Origin: an uncultured Mycoplasmatota bacterium
GTDB taxonomy: Bacteria; Bacillota_I; Bacilli_A; RF39; UBA660
DNA: 6,796 nt
Assembly (NCBI GenBank): GCA_947384645.1
Contig: CANDHX010000073.1
Span: forward strand, 1 to 6,796
Reading direction: 5' to 3'
Positions 1 to 5,471 of the stretch are shown here, piece by piece. The translations under genes were made by a program, and so were the position numbers. Below the pieces are notes generated by a model. It saw nothing but the letters and a program-made list of their open reading frames with translations, ran no database searches and was not told the DNA's origin. Numbering within the stretch: the first letter of the stretch is position 1; each line of letters begins with the position of its first letter.

Positions 1-580
1 AATCGTAGTTCCTATTTGTCGAAGGTTGGCTTACTGTGAACTTAGTAGATAGATTAGCTTTTCTATCTGCTTCTTGGTCTATATCTGCTAAGTCGTTGAA
101 TGTTATTATTAAGTTATAGTAATATTTCTTTCCTACTGGTACAGTGATATCTGGTGCTAGTGTCGTCGTGAATGCTGTACTTGTTACTGGTACATTAGTT
201 TTTCCTATTATTTCAGTATACCCTGAACCCTCTATCTCAGACTGCTCTAGTGTATATGTTAGACTTCCTTCCATATAAGTATTTACTAAATCTAACCAAT
301 CTATACTTACAGTGGCATCTAAGTCTCCTGTGTTTTCTAATGTGAATGTCTTCGTCTTAGTTTCTCCTAACATAATTCGCTCGTTTATCGTAGGATTTCC
401 GTCGGCAAAAGTTAGTTTCATAGTTCCTGTATCAATTTGGGCATTTTGTTTATTGTCGTTGTTTACATTGATGATAAAATATGCATACGTTCCCAATATA
501 CATGCAAATACTATTGCTACTATACAAAGCGTTAGTACTATTGCTCTTTTTGTTTTTGAAGTTTTTAAATTTTCTTTCAT
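1..580 (-). CDS. TasA/camelysin-like exported protein, C-terminus cut off by window edge
   Basis: An open frame starts at ATG 580-578 and runs without a stop off the left edge, giving 193 visible residues. A basic N-terminus (MKENLKTSKTKR) precedes a hydrophobic segment at residues 13-34 (core IVLTLCIVAIVFACILG) that ends in TYAYF. Next comes a mature part starting around AQIDTGTMKLTF (48-58), then LENTGDLDATVSIDW (81-95) and a Thr/Val-rich stretch of predicted beta strands. This order (signal anchor, 'AYF', 'TG..KLTF', 'NTGDLDA.V.I') resembles the TasA/CalY (camelysin) class of secreted surface or fibre proteins of Bacillota, which are often processed by a SipW-type signal peptidase. That assignment is by pattern only. 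The Shine-Dalgarno site is AAAGAGGG, 10 bases before the ATG. The gene has its own intergenic region, so it is probably a separate transcription unit from the TraB/GumN gene. The function of the visible part is inferred as extracellular and structural; enzymatic motifs are not apparent. Confidence 0.8.
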   Translation of the reverse strand, partial: MKENLKTSKTKRAIVLTLCIVAIVFACILGTYAYFIINVNNDNKQNAQIDTGTMKLTFADGNPTINERIMLGETKTKTFTLENTGDLDATVSIDWLDLVNTYMEGSLTYTLEQSEIEGSGYTEIIGKTNVPVTSTAFTTTLAPDITVPVGKKYYYNLIITFNDLADIDQEADRKANLSTKFTVSQPSTNRNYD

Positions 581-645
581 TTTATATATACCCTCTTTTT
601 AGGAGTTCCTACTTTATAAAAGTACAACATAATATTTTTTAAAAG

Positions 646-661
646 TTAACACATATGTTAA
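646..661. promoter_or_regulatory. 16-bp palindrome upstream of the TasA-like gene, possible operator
   Basis: TTAACA and TGTTAA arms are separated by four bases (CATA on the plus strand), forming a perfect 6-base inverted repeat. It lies 66-81 bases upstream of the start codon at 580 and downstream of the best promoter candidate. A dimeric regulator could bind it, or it could fold in the leader RNA. In such AT-rich sequence it may also be chance, so this is only a candidate. Confidence 0.25.
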
Positions 662-680
662 TATATTATCTAACTTTCTT

Positions 681-710
681 ATCCTATTCATTTTATAACT
701 AGAGAGTCAA
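681..710 (-). promoter_or_regulatory. candidate promoter for the TasA-like gene
   Basis: On the minus strand TTGACT (710-705) is followed after 18 bases by TAGGAT (686-681). The -35 element is good, but the -10 differs from consensus at two positions. It would give a 5' UTR of roughly 95 bases that contains the palindrome at 646-661. Several other AT-rich hexamers nearby make the assignment uncertain. Confidence 0.35.
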
Positions 711-720
711 ATATTTTGTC

Positions 721-751
721 AAAATAAGAAAAATCCAATAGAATTGGATTT
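721..751 (-). terminator. intrinsic terminator after the TraB/GumN gene
   Basis: On the minus strand AAATCCAAT (751-743), loop TCT (742-740) and ATTGGATTT (739-731) form a perfect 9-bp hairpin. A T-rich tract (TTCTTATTTT, 730-721) follows immediately. The hairpin begins 19 bases past the TGA stop at 770. A tandem second copy of the 5' arm lies at 760-752, so the 3' arm could pair with either copy. Confidence 0.8.
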
Positions 752-769
752 ATTGGATTTAGAAATTAT

Positions 770-1690
770 TCAAGATATTTCTTCGACTTTATAACCTCGT
801 TCTTTTAAAGATTCTGCTATACCTTCTTTACCAATTATATGGGCAAGACCAACTGTGCAAAAAATGTTCTTACCTTCTTTAAAATAATTGTCTAAAGATT
901 TTGTCATATCAATATTTCTTGAAGTAATAAGTTTATCATTAAAAATTTTTTCGTATTCATCGTTCTCATCGATATCATTTATGAGAAGTTCTTCGAGGTC
1001 ACTTCTGTTTCCTTTTTTATAAAGCTCAAAAAGTTTTTTAAGGTTTTCAACACTTTCATCGTAAGATTCTACGCTTTGTTCTAGTATATATATTTGGGTT
1101 TTTTCGTCGAATCCCAATAGCATTTCGTACTGAAAATCGGCCGATTCCAATTCTATTATGTCTTTTTTATCTTCTTTTGCTTTATTTAAAAAGTGCAAAT
1201 CTATTCCCTTATCTTCTTTTAATTCAGAAGTTTTCATACTGGCAGTTTCGATAAGTGAATACCACATCATGGGGTTGTAATAATCCCATAAAGAGTTATA
1301 GACACTGGCATTTTTTAGAATGTCTACAGCCTTGGTATAAGTTTCTTCTTTTATGAGTTCCTTTATTGTCTTGTTATCTGGAATTGTGAATTTTGTTAGA
1401 TAGTTTACTTGGCTTTGGAGATCGCTAGTCATCTCTACTAAATCGAATTCAACAGCTACTGCATCGCTTCTATTGAAGGCGTCTTCCACGTATGTTGGTA
1501 GTGGATAGAGAGATTCATCTGCTGCATGAATAGAACCGAATAAATACAATTTATTGTCTTTTCCCTCTTTAGTTACTTCATATAAAAGTGGAGTACTATT
1601 TGTTTTCTCTTCGGCTTTTTTTTCTTTAAAACATCCAGTTAACAGTAGTGCGAACGTCATTAATATTAGTAAATATTTTATTTTTTTCAT
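770..1690 (-). CDS. TraB/GumN (Tiki-like) family lipoprotein, putative metalloprotease fold
   Basis: This is a 306-residue protein with a lipoprotein signal: MKK, a hydrophobic stretch, then the lipobox L-T-G-C with the lipidated Cys at residue 20. It should therefore be anchored to the outer face of the membrane. The TraB/PrgY/GumN domain is recognisable from GSIH (52-55) after a beta strand (LYLF), a Glu at 81 in AVAVEFDL, GIDLHFL (162-168), LES with a downstream Gln (181-187), and the C-terminal GLAH-IIG (281-287) followed by GY.VEEI. Two GxxH motifs plus the conserved Glu are the hallmarks of this superfamily, which includes the metal-dependent Tiki proteases. Bacterial members lack a settled substrate, so peptidase activity is inferred from the family. 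Length is typical for the GumN group. The gene has its own promoter and terminator, so it is probably monocistronic. The Shine-Dalgarno site is GAGAGG (1703-1698), 7 bases before the ATG. The stop is TGA. Confidence 0.9.
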   Translation of the reverse strand: MKKIKYLLILMTFALLLTGCFKEKKAEEKTNSTPLLYEVTKEGKDNKLYLFGSIHAADESLYPLPTYVEDAFNRSDAVAVEFDLVEMTSDLQSQVNYLTKFTIPDNKTIKELIKEETYTKAVDILKNASVYNSLWDYYNPMMWYSLIETASMKTSELKEDKGIDLHFLNKAKEDKKDIIELESADFQYEMLLGFDEKTQIYILEQSVESYDESVENLKKLFELYKKGNRSDLEELLINDIDENDEYEKIFNDKLITSRNIDMTKSLDNYFKEGKNIFCTVGLAHIIGKEGIAESLKERGYKVEEIS

Positions 1691-1709
1691 CTCATTACCT
1701 CTCTAAGTG

Positions 1710-1737
1710 ATTATACCAAATTATGAAAAAAGAGCAA
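1710..1737 (-). promoter_or_regulatory. extended -10 promoter for the TraB/GumN gene
   Basis: On the minus strand TTGCTC (1737-1732) is followed after 16 bases by a perfect TATAAT (1715-1710). The -10 is preceded by TGG, which makes an extended -10 element (TGGTATAAT). The expected transcription start near 1703 leaves only about 13 bases before the start codon, just enough to include the Shine-Dalgarno GAGAGG. The -35 lies directly past the stop codon of the 87-residue gene. Confidence 0.7.
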
Positions 1738-1752
1738 GCTTTAAGCAGCTTG
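1726..1752 (-). terminator. weak candidate terminator at the end of the DUF1292-like gene
   Basis: On the minus strand CAAGC (1752-1748), an 8-base loop and GCTTG (1739-1735) form a 5-bp hairpin. It is followed by CTC and six T (1731-1726). It spans the last codons and the TAA stop of the 87-residue gene and overlaps the -35 of the next promoter. The stem is short, so termination may be partial, letting some transcripts read on into the TraB/GumN gene. Confidence 0.4.
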
Positions 1753-2004
1753 ATCTCCATATAAGTCATTGTATTGACTTTTGTAGTCAGCAAGTAATTG
1801 ATTTAATATTATAGGGTCGCTTACTCTTCTTATGAAAGTTTTTCCCTCTTTCTCGACTTCTTCTAGTACGGCGTAGTTGTTTGTAGGTTCTTCCTTTTCA
1901 TCTAGAAGAACTGCTAGGAAATATGATTCTGTTGTATCTTCACTTTCCAATAGAAGTAAATATTTTTTTCCATTGTTTATAGTTATTACTGTATCTTCTC
2001 TCAT
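1741..2004 (-). CDS. small DUF1292-like protein (87 aa), second gene of a two-gene operon
   Basis: This is an 87-residue protein with no signal or membrane segment. It starts MREDTVITINNGKKYLLLLE and continues through YFLAVLLDE, NYAVLEEVEKEGKTFIRRV and DPIILNQLLADY. The pattern is a small alternating strand domain (TVITI, YLLLLE, YFLAVLL, YAVLEEV, TFIRRV) ending in a helix. Size and layout resemble the DUF1292/UPF0473 (YrzB-like) proteins of Bacillota, whose function is unknown. I judge the family match moderate and by eye only. The ATG follows a strong AGGAGG whose first bases overlap the TAG stop of the 803-residue gene, leaving 9 bases between the two coding regions. This tight junction argues for translational coupling and a shared role. 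It could act in the cytoplasm as a partner of the N-terminal or C-terminal part of the upstream protein, which is inference. Confidence 0.85.
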   Translation of the reverse strand: MREDTVITINNGKKYLLLLESEDTTESYFLAVLLDEKEEPTNNYAVLEEVEKEGKTFIRRVSDPIILNQLLADYKSQYNDLYGDQAA

Positions 2005-2009
2005 GGTTT

Positions 2010-2015
2010 CCTCCT
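2010..2015 (-). promoter_or_regulatory. ribosome binding site overlapping the upstream stop codon
   Basis: On the minus strand AGGAGG (2015-2010) sits 5 bases before the ATG of the 87-residue gene. It shares its first AG with the TAG stop (2016-2014) of the 803-residue gene (TAGGAGG). A ribosome terminating on the first gene sits on the initiation signal of the second, the usual layout for coupled translation and fixed stoichiometry. Confidence 0.85.
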
Positions 2016-4425
2016 AGAATTTCGATGTTTTTGTGGCATCGGTATAGTTTACGTCGATTACCTCTTTTAAGTCATCCGTTATATCGAATGGTAATGCATC
2101 GCCTTCTACTAATTCTGCCTCTAATTTTTTAACTTCGTCTTTTATCGGTTCTTGTTCTTTTTTATCAATTATTGTTTGTTTAGACATCTTTTGAGTTTTA
2201 GAAATAGCTTTTTGTAATCTTTTGAATAGTATAGTTCTTTCTCTTTCTGTTAAAGTGTTCGAAACAATTATTTTACTGCTGATTTCTTGAGCTGCTTTGT
2301 TCTGCTCGTCTAATGGCTTTTCTTGGGCATTGGCTAATAAAGCGTTAATTTCTTCTTTAAGTGCTAAGAATTCTTTTGATTTCTTAGACATTGGCATTAG
2401 CAAGCCAGCTCCTAAAGTACCTAAACCGCCTACTCCAGTAATTAGGGATGCTTTAGATAGAAATCCGACTTTAGCTACTGCATCGGCAGCGGAGGCAGCA
2501 GCAGTTGCTGCACTTGCTGCGGAAGTTGCAACAAAATCTGTTAAAGCTTCTGAACCAACTGTCCATATATATGTGCTCGTGTTAAAGTTGACCGGTACTT
2601 TTGTCAAAGTAGATAAAATATTCCCGAGTGCTGTGTTAGCGCTGTGAAGTGCTACTTTTTCTGAAGCAACCGATAAGTGATGTAATTGGCTGTTCTTTAC
2701 CATTTCGGCGGCAATTCCCGCAATGTTAGATGCTTGAGTTGCTGCTGCGTTTGCTTGCATCATTGCGTATATTGCTGGAACAAGCTGTGTAAGTGCAACT
2801 ACAGTTGCTATCGTTATAGCCGTTATACCTAAGCCGATTAAAATCTGTTTTTTGTGACCTTTAACCCAATTCCATGCTTTTGTTGCAACCACTTCATAAA
2901 GAGGCTCTTCTTCTTTTTCTGGATGATCTGGGTTATTTTTCGGATTTTTTGTAGGGTCTTCATCAGGCTTCGGATTTTCTGGTTCAGGCTCGATCGGTGG
3001 TACTGGTCCTTGTCCTTCAGTAGGATGTTCTATAGGAGGTTCTTCGTTTCCAGCAGTAGGATTTTCTATTGGATTAGGTTCTTCTATTTCAATAGTGCTA
3101 CCTGTAAGAATGTCTTGTTTCTCTAAAGACATCAACCCTAAAGTGGTCGTAGCACGTAAGTTTAAATATTCTTCTTTATTTTGATTGTTTAATCCAGCTT
3201 TTAAAATGTTATCCATTTTTATTAGGCTTTCATATTCTTCATAATGTTGGTCTTGAATGATTTGACCATCGCTTGTCGTTTTACTTTGAACATTAAAGCC
3301 TGCTAGTGCATATAAAGATTTTATTTCGTTTTTGCGACTTTGTATTTTAGATTGTTCTTCTTTAATCGTCGCAATCATCAATTCTTCTTTTGTCAGTTTT
3401 GGTTCAACAGGAATTAATTCTTCGTGAATTGGGATGAGGCTTTCTCCTATTGCCGGAGCAGTCGGTGCAGAAGTCTCTTGATGATTTTCTTCTTGTTTAG
3501 GAGTATAGTCCGGTTGTAGTTCTTCAGTCGATGCAGGCAATACGATTACATCAGGTGCTTTAGGAGTTGTACCGTTTAGGTTTGGCTGAACTGGCTCCTC
3601 AATAGGTGGTTCAAACGGTTGTTGCTCTTCTACTTCTTCTTCTCTTTGACTTAATCCTGACATCAAGTCTGGCTCGTCGTTTCGAGGTGGTTCAAGTGGT
3701 TTTTGTTCTTCATCTACTTGTTTAGGTATCGTATCTGGTTCGACTGGTGCACTAGTCACTTCTTCAATTTTTTCTTGTACTTCTTCTGTACCATTATTTG
3801 CTGCTTCAAAAGAATGAACACTTTCTGCATTTACAGCCGTAGAAGGCTTGATTTCGCCAGCCGGTGCGGGTTTTCCCATTAAAGCTTGATATCTTCCGTC
3901 GCTCGGTGCTCCTAGAGCAGTTTTCGAACGAAGGGCATAATATTCATAATAACTCTTTGTATTAAAGTTTCTATTAGCGATAGTTTTCATGGCATCCAAA
4001 CTGTTGTATTCTTCGAGAATTTTGGGGTCTGCATTAACCCAGTTTCCGTCGTTTGCTCTTTCCTTGTCGGCAGACTGATATTTGGCATCACTCAATATTT
4101 CTCTCATTCTTTGTACTATGATGTCACGCTCTTTAAAACGAAGCGTCATGGGATTTATGAAAGTTTCTCTTTCATCATTAGGAAGCGGAGCTAATTTAGT
4201 CTGACTTCTTTTATCCAAATATTCATTTATGCCGTCTTGTGCCATGTTAGCATCTATAATTTCTTGCATTCTAAGAAGAGATTTGTATTCGGTTGCATGC
4301 TCTTGTAAAACTGGGATACCGGCAGCTATTTCTGTTGGACCAGCCATGCCTGCTAGCTGTTTTTCTTTTATAATGTCGTCAATACGACTTTGGATGTTAC
4401 GTTTTTCTTGTTCAATTATATTCAT
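2014..4425 (-). CDS. large membrane protein with three copies of an unrecognised helical repeat and Pro-rich acidic linkers
   Basis: This 803-residue protein does not match any family I recognise. In order: two adjacent helical modules (residues 5-81 and 98-174); an acidic, Pro-rich linker (about 175-345) with the repeated phrases EQKPLEPP and EQQPFEPP; a third module (355-433); a second Pro/Glu/Asn-rich linker (about 445-507) with IENPTAG and IEHPTEG; a basic patch (KGHKK, 522-526); a hydrophobic segment (528-552); an Ala-rich stretch (about 555-651, including ATSAASAATAAASAADAVA); a Gly-rich hydrophobic segment (654-679); SKKSK; then a charged helical tail. Positive charges before the first and after the second hydrophobic segment suggest that both ends are cytoplasmic, with about 100 residues between the two segments outside. 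There is no signal peptide, LPXTG motif or catalytic motif. The start at 4425 is supported by TAGGAG (4440-4435), which is 9 bases upstream; an ATG at 4432 is out of frame and stops after six codons. A scaffold or cell-surface/division role is possible but unproven. Confidence 0.9.
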   Translation of the reverse strand: MNIIEQEKRNIQSRIDDIIKEKQLAGMAGPTEIAAGIPVLQEHATEYKSLLRMQEIIDANMAQDGINEYLDKRSQTKLAPLPNDERETFINPMTLRFKERDIIVQRMREILSDAKYQSADKERANDGNWVNADPKILEEYNSLDAMKTIANRNFNTKSYYEYYALRSKTALGAPSDGRYQALMGKPAPAGEIKPSTAVNAESVHSFEAANNGTEEVQEKIEEVTSAPVEPDTIPKQVDEEQKPLEPPRNDEPDLMSGLSQREEEVEEQQPFEPPIEEPVQPNLNGTTPKAPDVIVLPASTEELQPDYTPKQEENHQETSAPTAPAIGESLIPIHEELIPVEPKLTKEELMIATIKEEQSKIQSRKNEIKSLYALAGFNVQSKTTSDGQIIQDQHYEEYESLIKMDNILKAGLNNQNKEEYLNLRATTTLGLMSLEKQDILTGSTIEIEEPNPIENPTAGNEEPPIEHPTEGQGPVPPIEPEPENPKPDEDPTKNPKNNPDHPEKEEEPLYEVVATKAWNWVKGHKKQILIGLGITAITIATVVALTQLVPAIYAMMQANAAATQASNIAGIAAEMVKNSQLHHLSVASEKVALHSANTALGNILSTLTKVPVNFNTSTYIWTVGSEALTDFVATSAASAATAAASAADAVAKVGFLSKASLITGVGGLGTLGAGLLMPMSKKSKEFLALKEEINALLANAQEKPLDEQNKAAQEISSKIIVSNTLTERERTILFKRLQKAISKTQKMSKQTIIDKKEQEPIKDEVKKLEAELVEGDALPFDITDDLKEVIDVNYTDATKTSKF
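3127..3363 (-). repeat. protein-level helical module, copy 3 (residues 355-433)
   Basis: Third copy of the module, separated from the first two by the long Pro-rich linker. Key residues are I361-Q362-S363-R364, E397-Y398, S400-L401, M404, I407, E419-Y420, R424, T427, L429 and G430. The distance from Y398 to Y420 is 22, as in the other copies. The distance from Q362 to Y398 is 36 against 35 in the others, which implies one inserted residue in the first loop. It shares the IQSR signature with copy 1. Confidence 0.75.
3904..4134 (-). repeat. protein-level helical module, copy 2 (residues 98-174)
   Basis: Second copy. Key residues are V104-Q105, E139-Y140, S142-L143, M146, I149, E161-Y162, R166, T169, L171 and G172. 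It aligns without gaps to copy 1 from Q105 to L171. The EYYALRSKTALG ending is the clearest form of the signature shared by all three copies. Confidence 0.75.
4183..4413 (-). repeat. protein-level helical module, copy 1 (residues 5-81)
   Basis: First copy, at the extreme N-terminus. Key residues are I11-Q12-S13-R14, E46-Y47, S49-L50, M53, I56, E68-Y69, R73, T76 and L78. The predicted form is three helices: a charged first helix, a variable Gly/Pro-containing loop, then two helices marked EY.SL..M..I and EY...R..T.L. The position after L78 is Ala where copies 2 and 3 have Gly. Confidence 0.75.
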
Positions 4426-4448
4426 CGTTCATCTCTCCTACTATACAA

Positions 4449-4477
4449 ATCATACCATTTTTCTTTGTTTTATTCAA
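4449..4477 (-). promoter_or_regulatory. extended -10 promoter of the 803-aa/DUF1292-like operon
   Basis: On the minus strand TTGAAT (4477-4472) is followed by a 17-base spacer and TATGAT (4454-4449), with TGG directly before the -10 (TGGTATGAT). The expected start near 4442 gives a short 5' UTR of about 17 bases that holds the Shine-Dalgarno TAGGAG. It lies just beyond the rplL terminator, so the operon is transcribed independently of the ribosomal genes. Confidence 0.75.
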
Positions 4478-4498
4478 TCATGAATGCTTAAAGTTTAC

Positions 4499-4527
4499 AA
4501 AAAAAACGGAGAAAATTCCGTTTTTTT
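4499..4527 (-). terminator. intrinsic terminator of the ribosomal stalk operon
   Basis: The core stem CGGA/TCCG has a 6-base loop. It is flanked by a run of A and a run of seven or eight T that extend the pairing. It lies 8 bases past the rplL stop. Because the A and T runs are symmetric it could work in both directions, but every neighbouring gene is on the minus strand. Confidence 0.9.
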
Positions 4528-4534
4528 AAATAAT

Positions 4535-4906
4535 TTATGCTAATTCTACTGTTGCGCCAGCTTCTTCAAGCTTAGATTTAATGTCGTTAGCTTCATCTGC
4601 AGGAACGTTTTCTTTGATGTTTCCTCCGTTATCTGCAATTCCTTTAGCTTCTACTAGTCCAAGACCAGTAATTTCACGAATAACTTTGATTACAGCGATT
4701 TTTTGTGCACCAGCATCTTTTAGAACTACTGTTTTAGCTGCGTCCTCAGTTGCACCAGCCTCAGCTCCAGCTGCTGGAGCAGCAACTGCTACTGCACTAG
4801 GGTCAATTCCTAGTTCTTCTTTCATTATATCGTTAATTTCTTTAAGTTCGAGAATAGTCATATCTTTTACTGCATCTACTATTTCTCTTGGAGTTAATTT
4901 TGCCAT
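4535..4906 (-). CDS. rplL: 50S ribosomal protein L7/L12
   Basis: This 123-residue protein has normal family length. The N-terminal helical dimerisation domain (about 1-35, MAKLTPREIVDAVKDMTILE...) binds L10. A flexible Ala/Gly hinge (about 38-57) connects to the C-terminal domain (59-123), which carries the hallmark KIAVIKVIREITGLGL.EAK (69-88) that contacts translation factors EF-Tu, EF-G and IF2. Several dimers form the mobile ribosomal stalk on L10. The ATG at 4906 has AAAGGA upstream and follows rplJ by 21 bases with no promoter between, so the two are cotranscribed. A strong terminator follows directly. The usual next gene, rpoB, is absent. Confidence 0.98.
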   Translation of the reverse strand: MAKLTPREIVDAVKDMTILELKEINDIMKEELGIDPSAVAVAAPAAGAEAGATEDAAKTVVLKDAGAQKIAVIKVIREITGLGLVEAKGIADNGGNIKENVPADEANDIKSKLEEAGATVELA

Positions 4907-4927
4907 TATTAATCATTTCCTTTCTTA

Positions 4928-5425
4928 TTAATTATTTTCTTCTAATTTTTTGGCATATAAATCTACACCTATTGCAAAGTGTTTAGCATATTGCATTAAG
5001 CCACCAGCAAACATAGTGAGTAGTCCATCTCTTGATGGTATTGAAGCGTATGCTCTGATTTCATCTATAGATAATACTTTTCCATCCGCATAGCCTGTTC
5101 TAATTTGTACGTTGTCTCTATCTTTAGAGAATTTACTCAAAACTTTAATAGGTTCTAGTAAGTCTCCACCGAATAGAATAGCATTTGGCCCTTCCCAAAA
5201 TTCGTCGACATCGATCTTTAGATCTTGGAAAGCTCTTTTAGCTAAAGTATTTTTGTATACTTTGACATGACTATTCGATTTTTTGAGTTCTGTACGAAGT
5301 TCGCTTAGTTCTCCAACAGAGAGTCCTTGGTATGTAAATACTATGACTGAGTCGCTATTTTTGATTTTATCCGATATTTCACTTACGACTTCGCTTTTTC
5401 TTTTTAAGCTCTTTTCACTTGCCAT
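4928..5425 (-). CDS. rplJ: 50S ribosomal protein L10
   Basis: This 165-residue protein has standard length. The N-terminal rRNA-binding domain contains YQGLSVGELSELR (32-44) and VKVYKNTLAKRA (54-65), then the GPNAI segment (79-83). The C-terminal SIPSRDGLLTMFAGG (128-142) leads into the long helix on which L7/L12 dimers assemble. It forms the base of the GTPase-associated stalk next to L11. The ATG at 5425 is set by AAGGAG 7 bases upstream. In this family the L10-L7/L12 complex represses its own operon by binding the leader. Here the leader and an attenuator hairpin are visible directly upstream, which supports the same feedback. Confidence 0.98.
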   Translation of the reverse strand: MASEKSLKRKSEVVSEISDKIKNSDSVIVFTYQGLSVGELSELRTELKKSNSHVKVYKNTLAKRAFQDLKIDVDEFWEGPNAILFGGDLLEPIKVLSKFSKDRDNVQIRTGYADGKVLSIDEIRAYASIPSRDGLLTMFAGGLMQYAKHFAIGVDLYAKKLEENN

Positions 5426-5448
5426 ATAAAAACTCCTTTCAATTTTTT

Positions 5449-5471
5449 AAAAAAACTTTCCATAGGGAAAG
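5449..5471 (-). terminator. attenuator terminator within the L10 leader
   Basis: On the minus strand CTTTCC (5471-5466), loop CTAT (5465-5462) and GGAAAG (5461-5456) form a 6-bp hairpin followed by seven T (5455-5449). It lies 24 bases before the rplJ start. Its loop and 3' arm are also the 3' half of the outer leader stem, so it forms only when that stem is open. Confidence 0.85.

Noticed and set aside
312..602. Plus-strand frame of 96 codons in the left part
   Set aside because: It lies opposite the TasA-like gene, whose signal anchor, Shine-Dalgarno site and long open frame are convincing on the minus strand.
721..1690. Mycoplasma-type code in which TGA is read as Trp
   Set aside because: The TraB/GumN gene ends in TGA directly before a terminator and at the expected family length, and Trp positions in the conserved proteins use TGG.
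2297..2647. Plus-strand frame of 116 codons rich in Ala
   Set aside because: It is the complement of the Ala-rich part of the 803-residue gene and shows no start signal or protein-like pattern of its own.
1741..4425. Toxin-antitoxin or phage module for the large and small gene pair
   Set aside because: The large protein is far too long and modular for a toxin, the small one lacks a DNA-binding pattern, and there are no integrase, structural phage or transposase genes.
4412..4432. Six-codon open frame starting at ATG 4432 just before the 803-residue gene
   Set aside because: The spacing from the Shine-Dalgarno site is too short and the frame stops at once. The ATG at 4425 has proper spacing.
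4581..4931. Plus-strand frame of 116 codons opposite rplL
   Set aside because: It is a complement artefact of the Ala/Gly-rich L7/L12 coding sequence.
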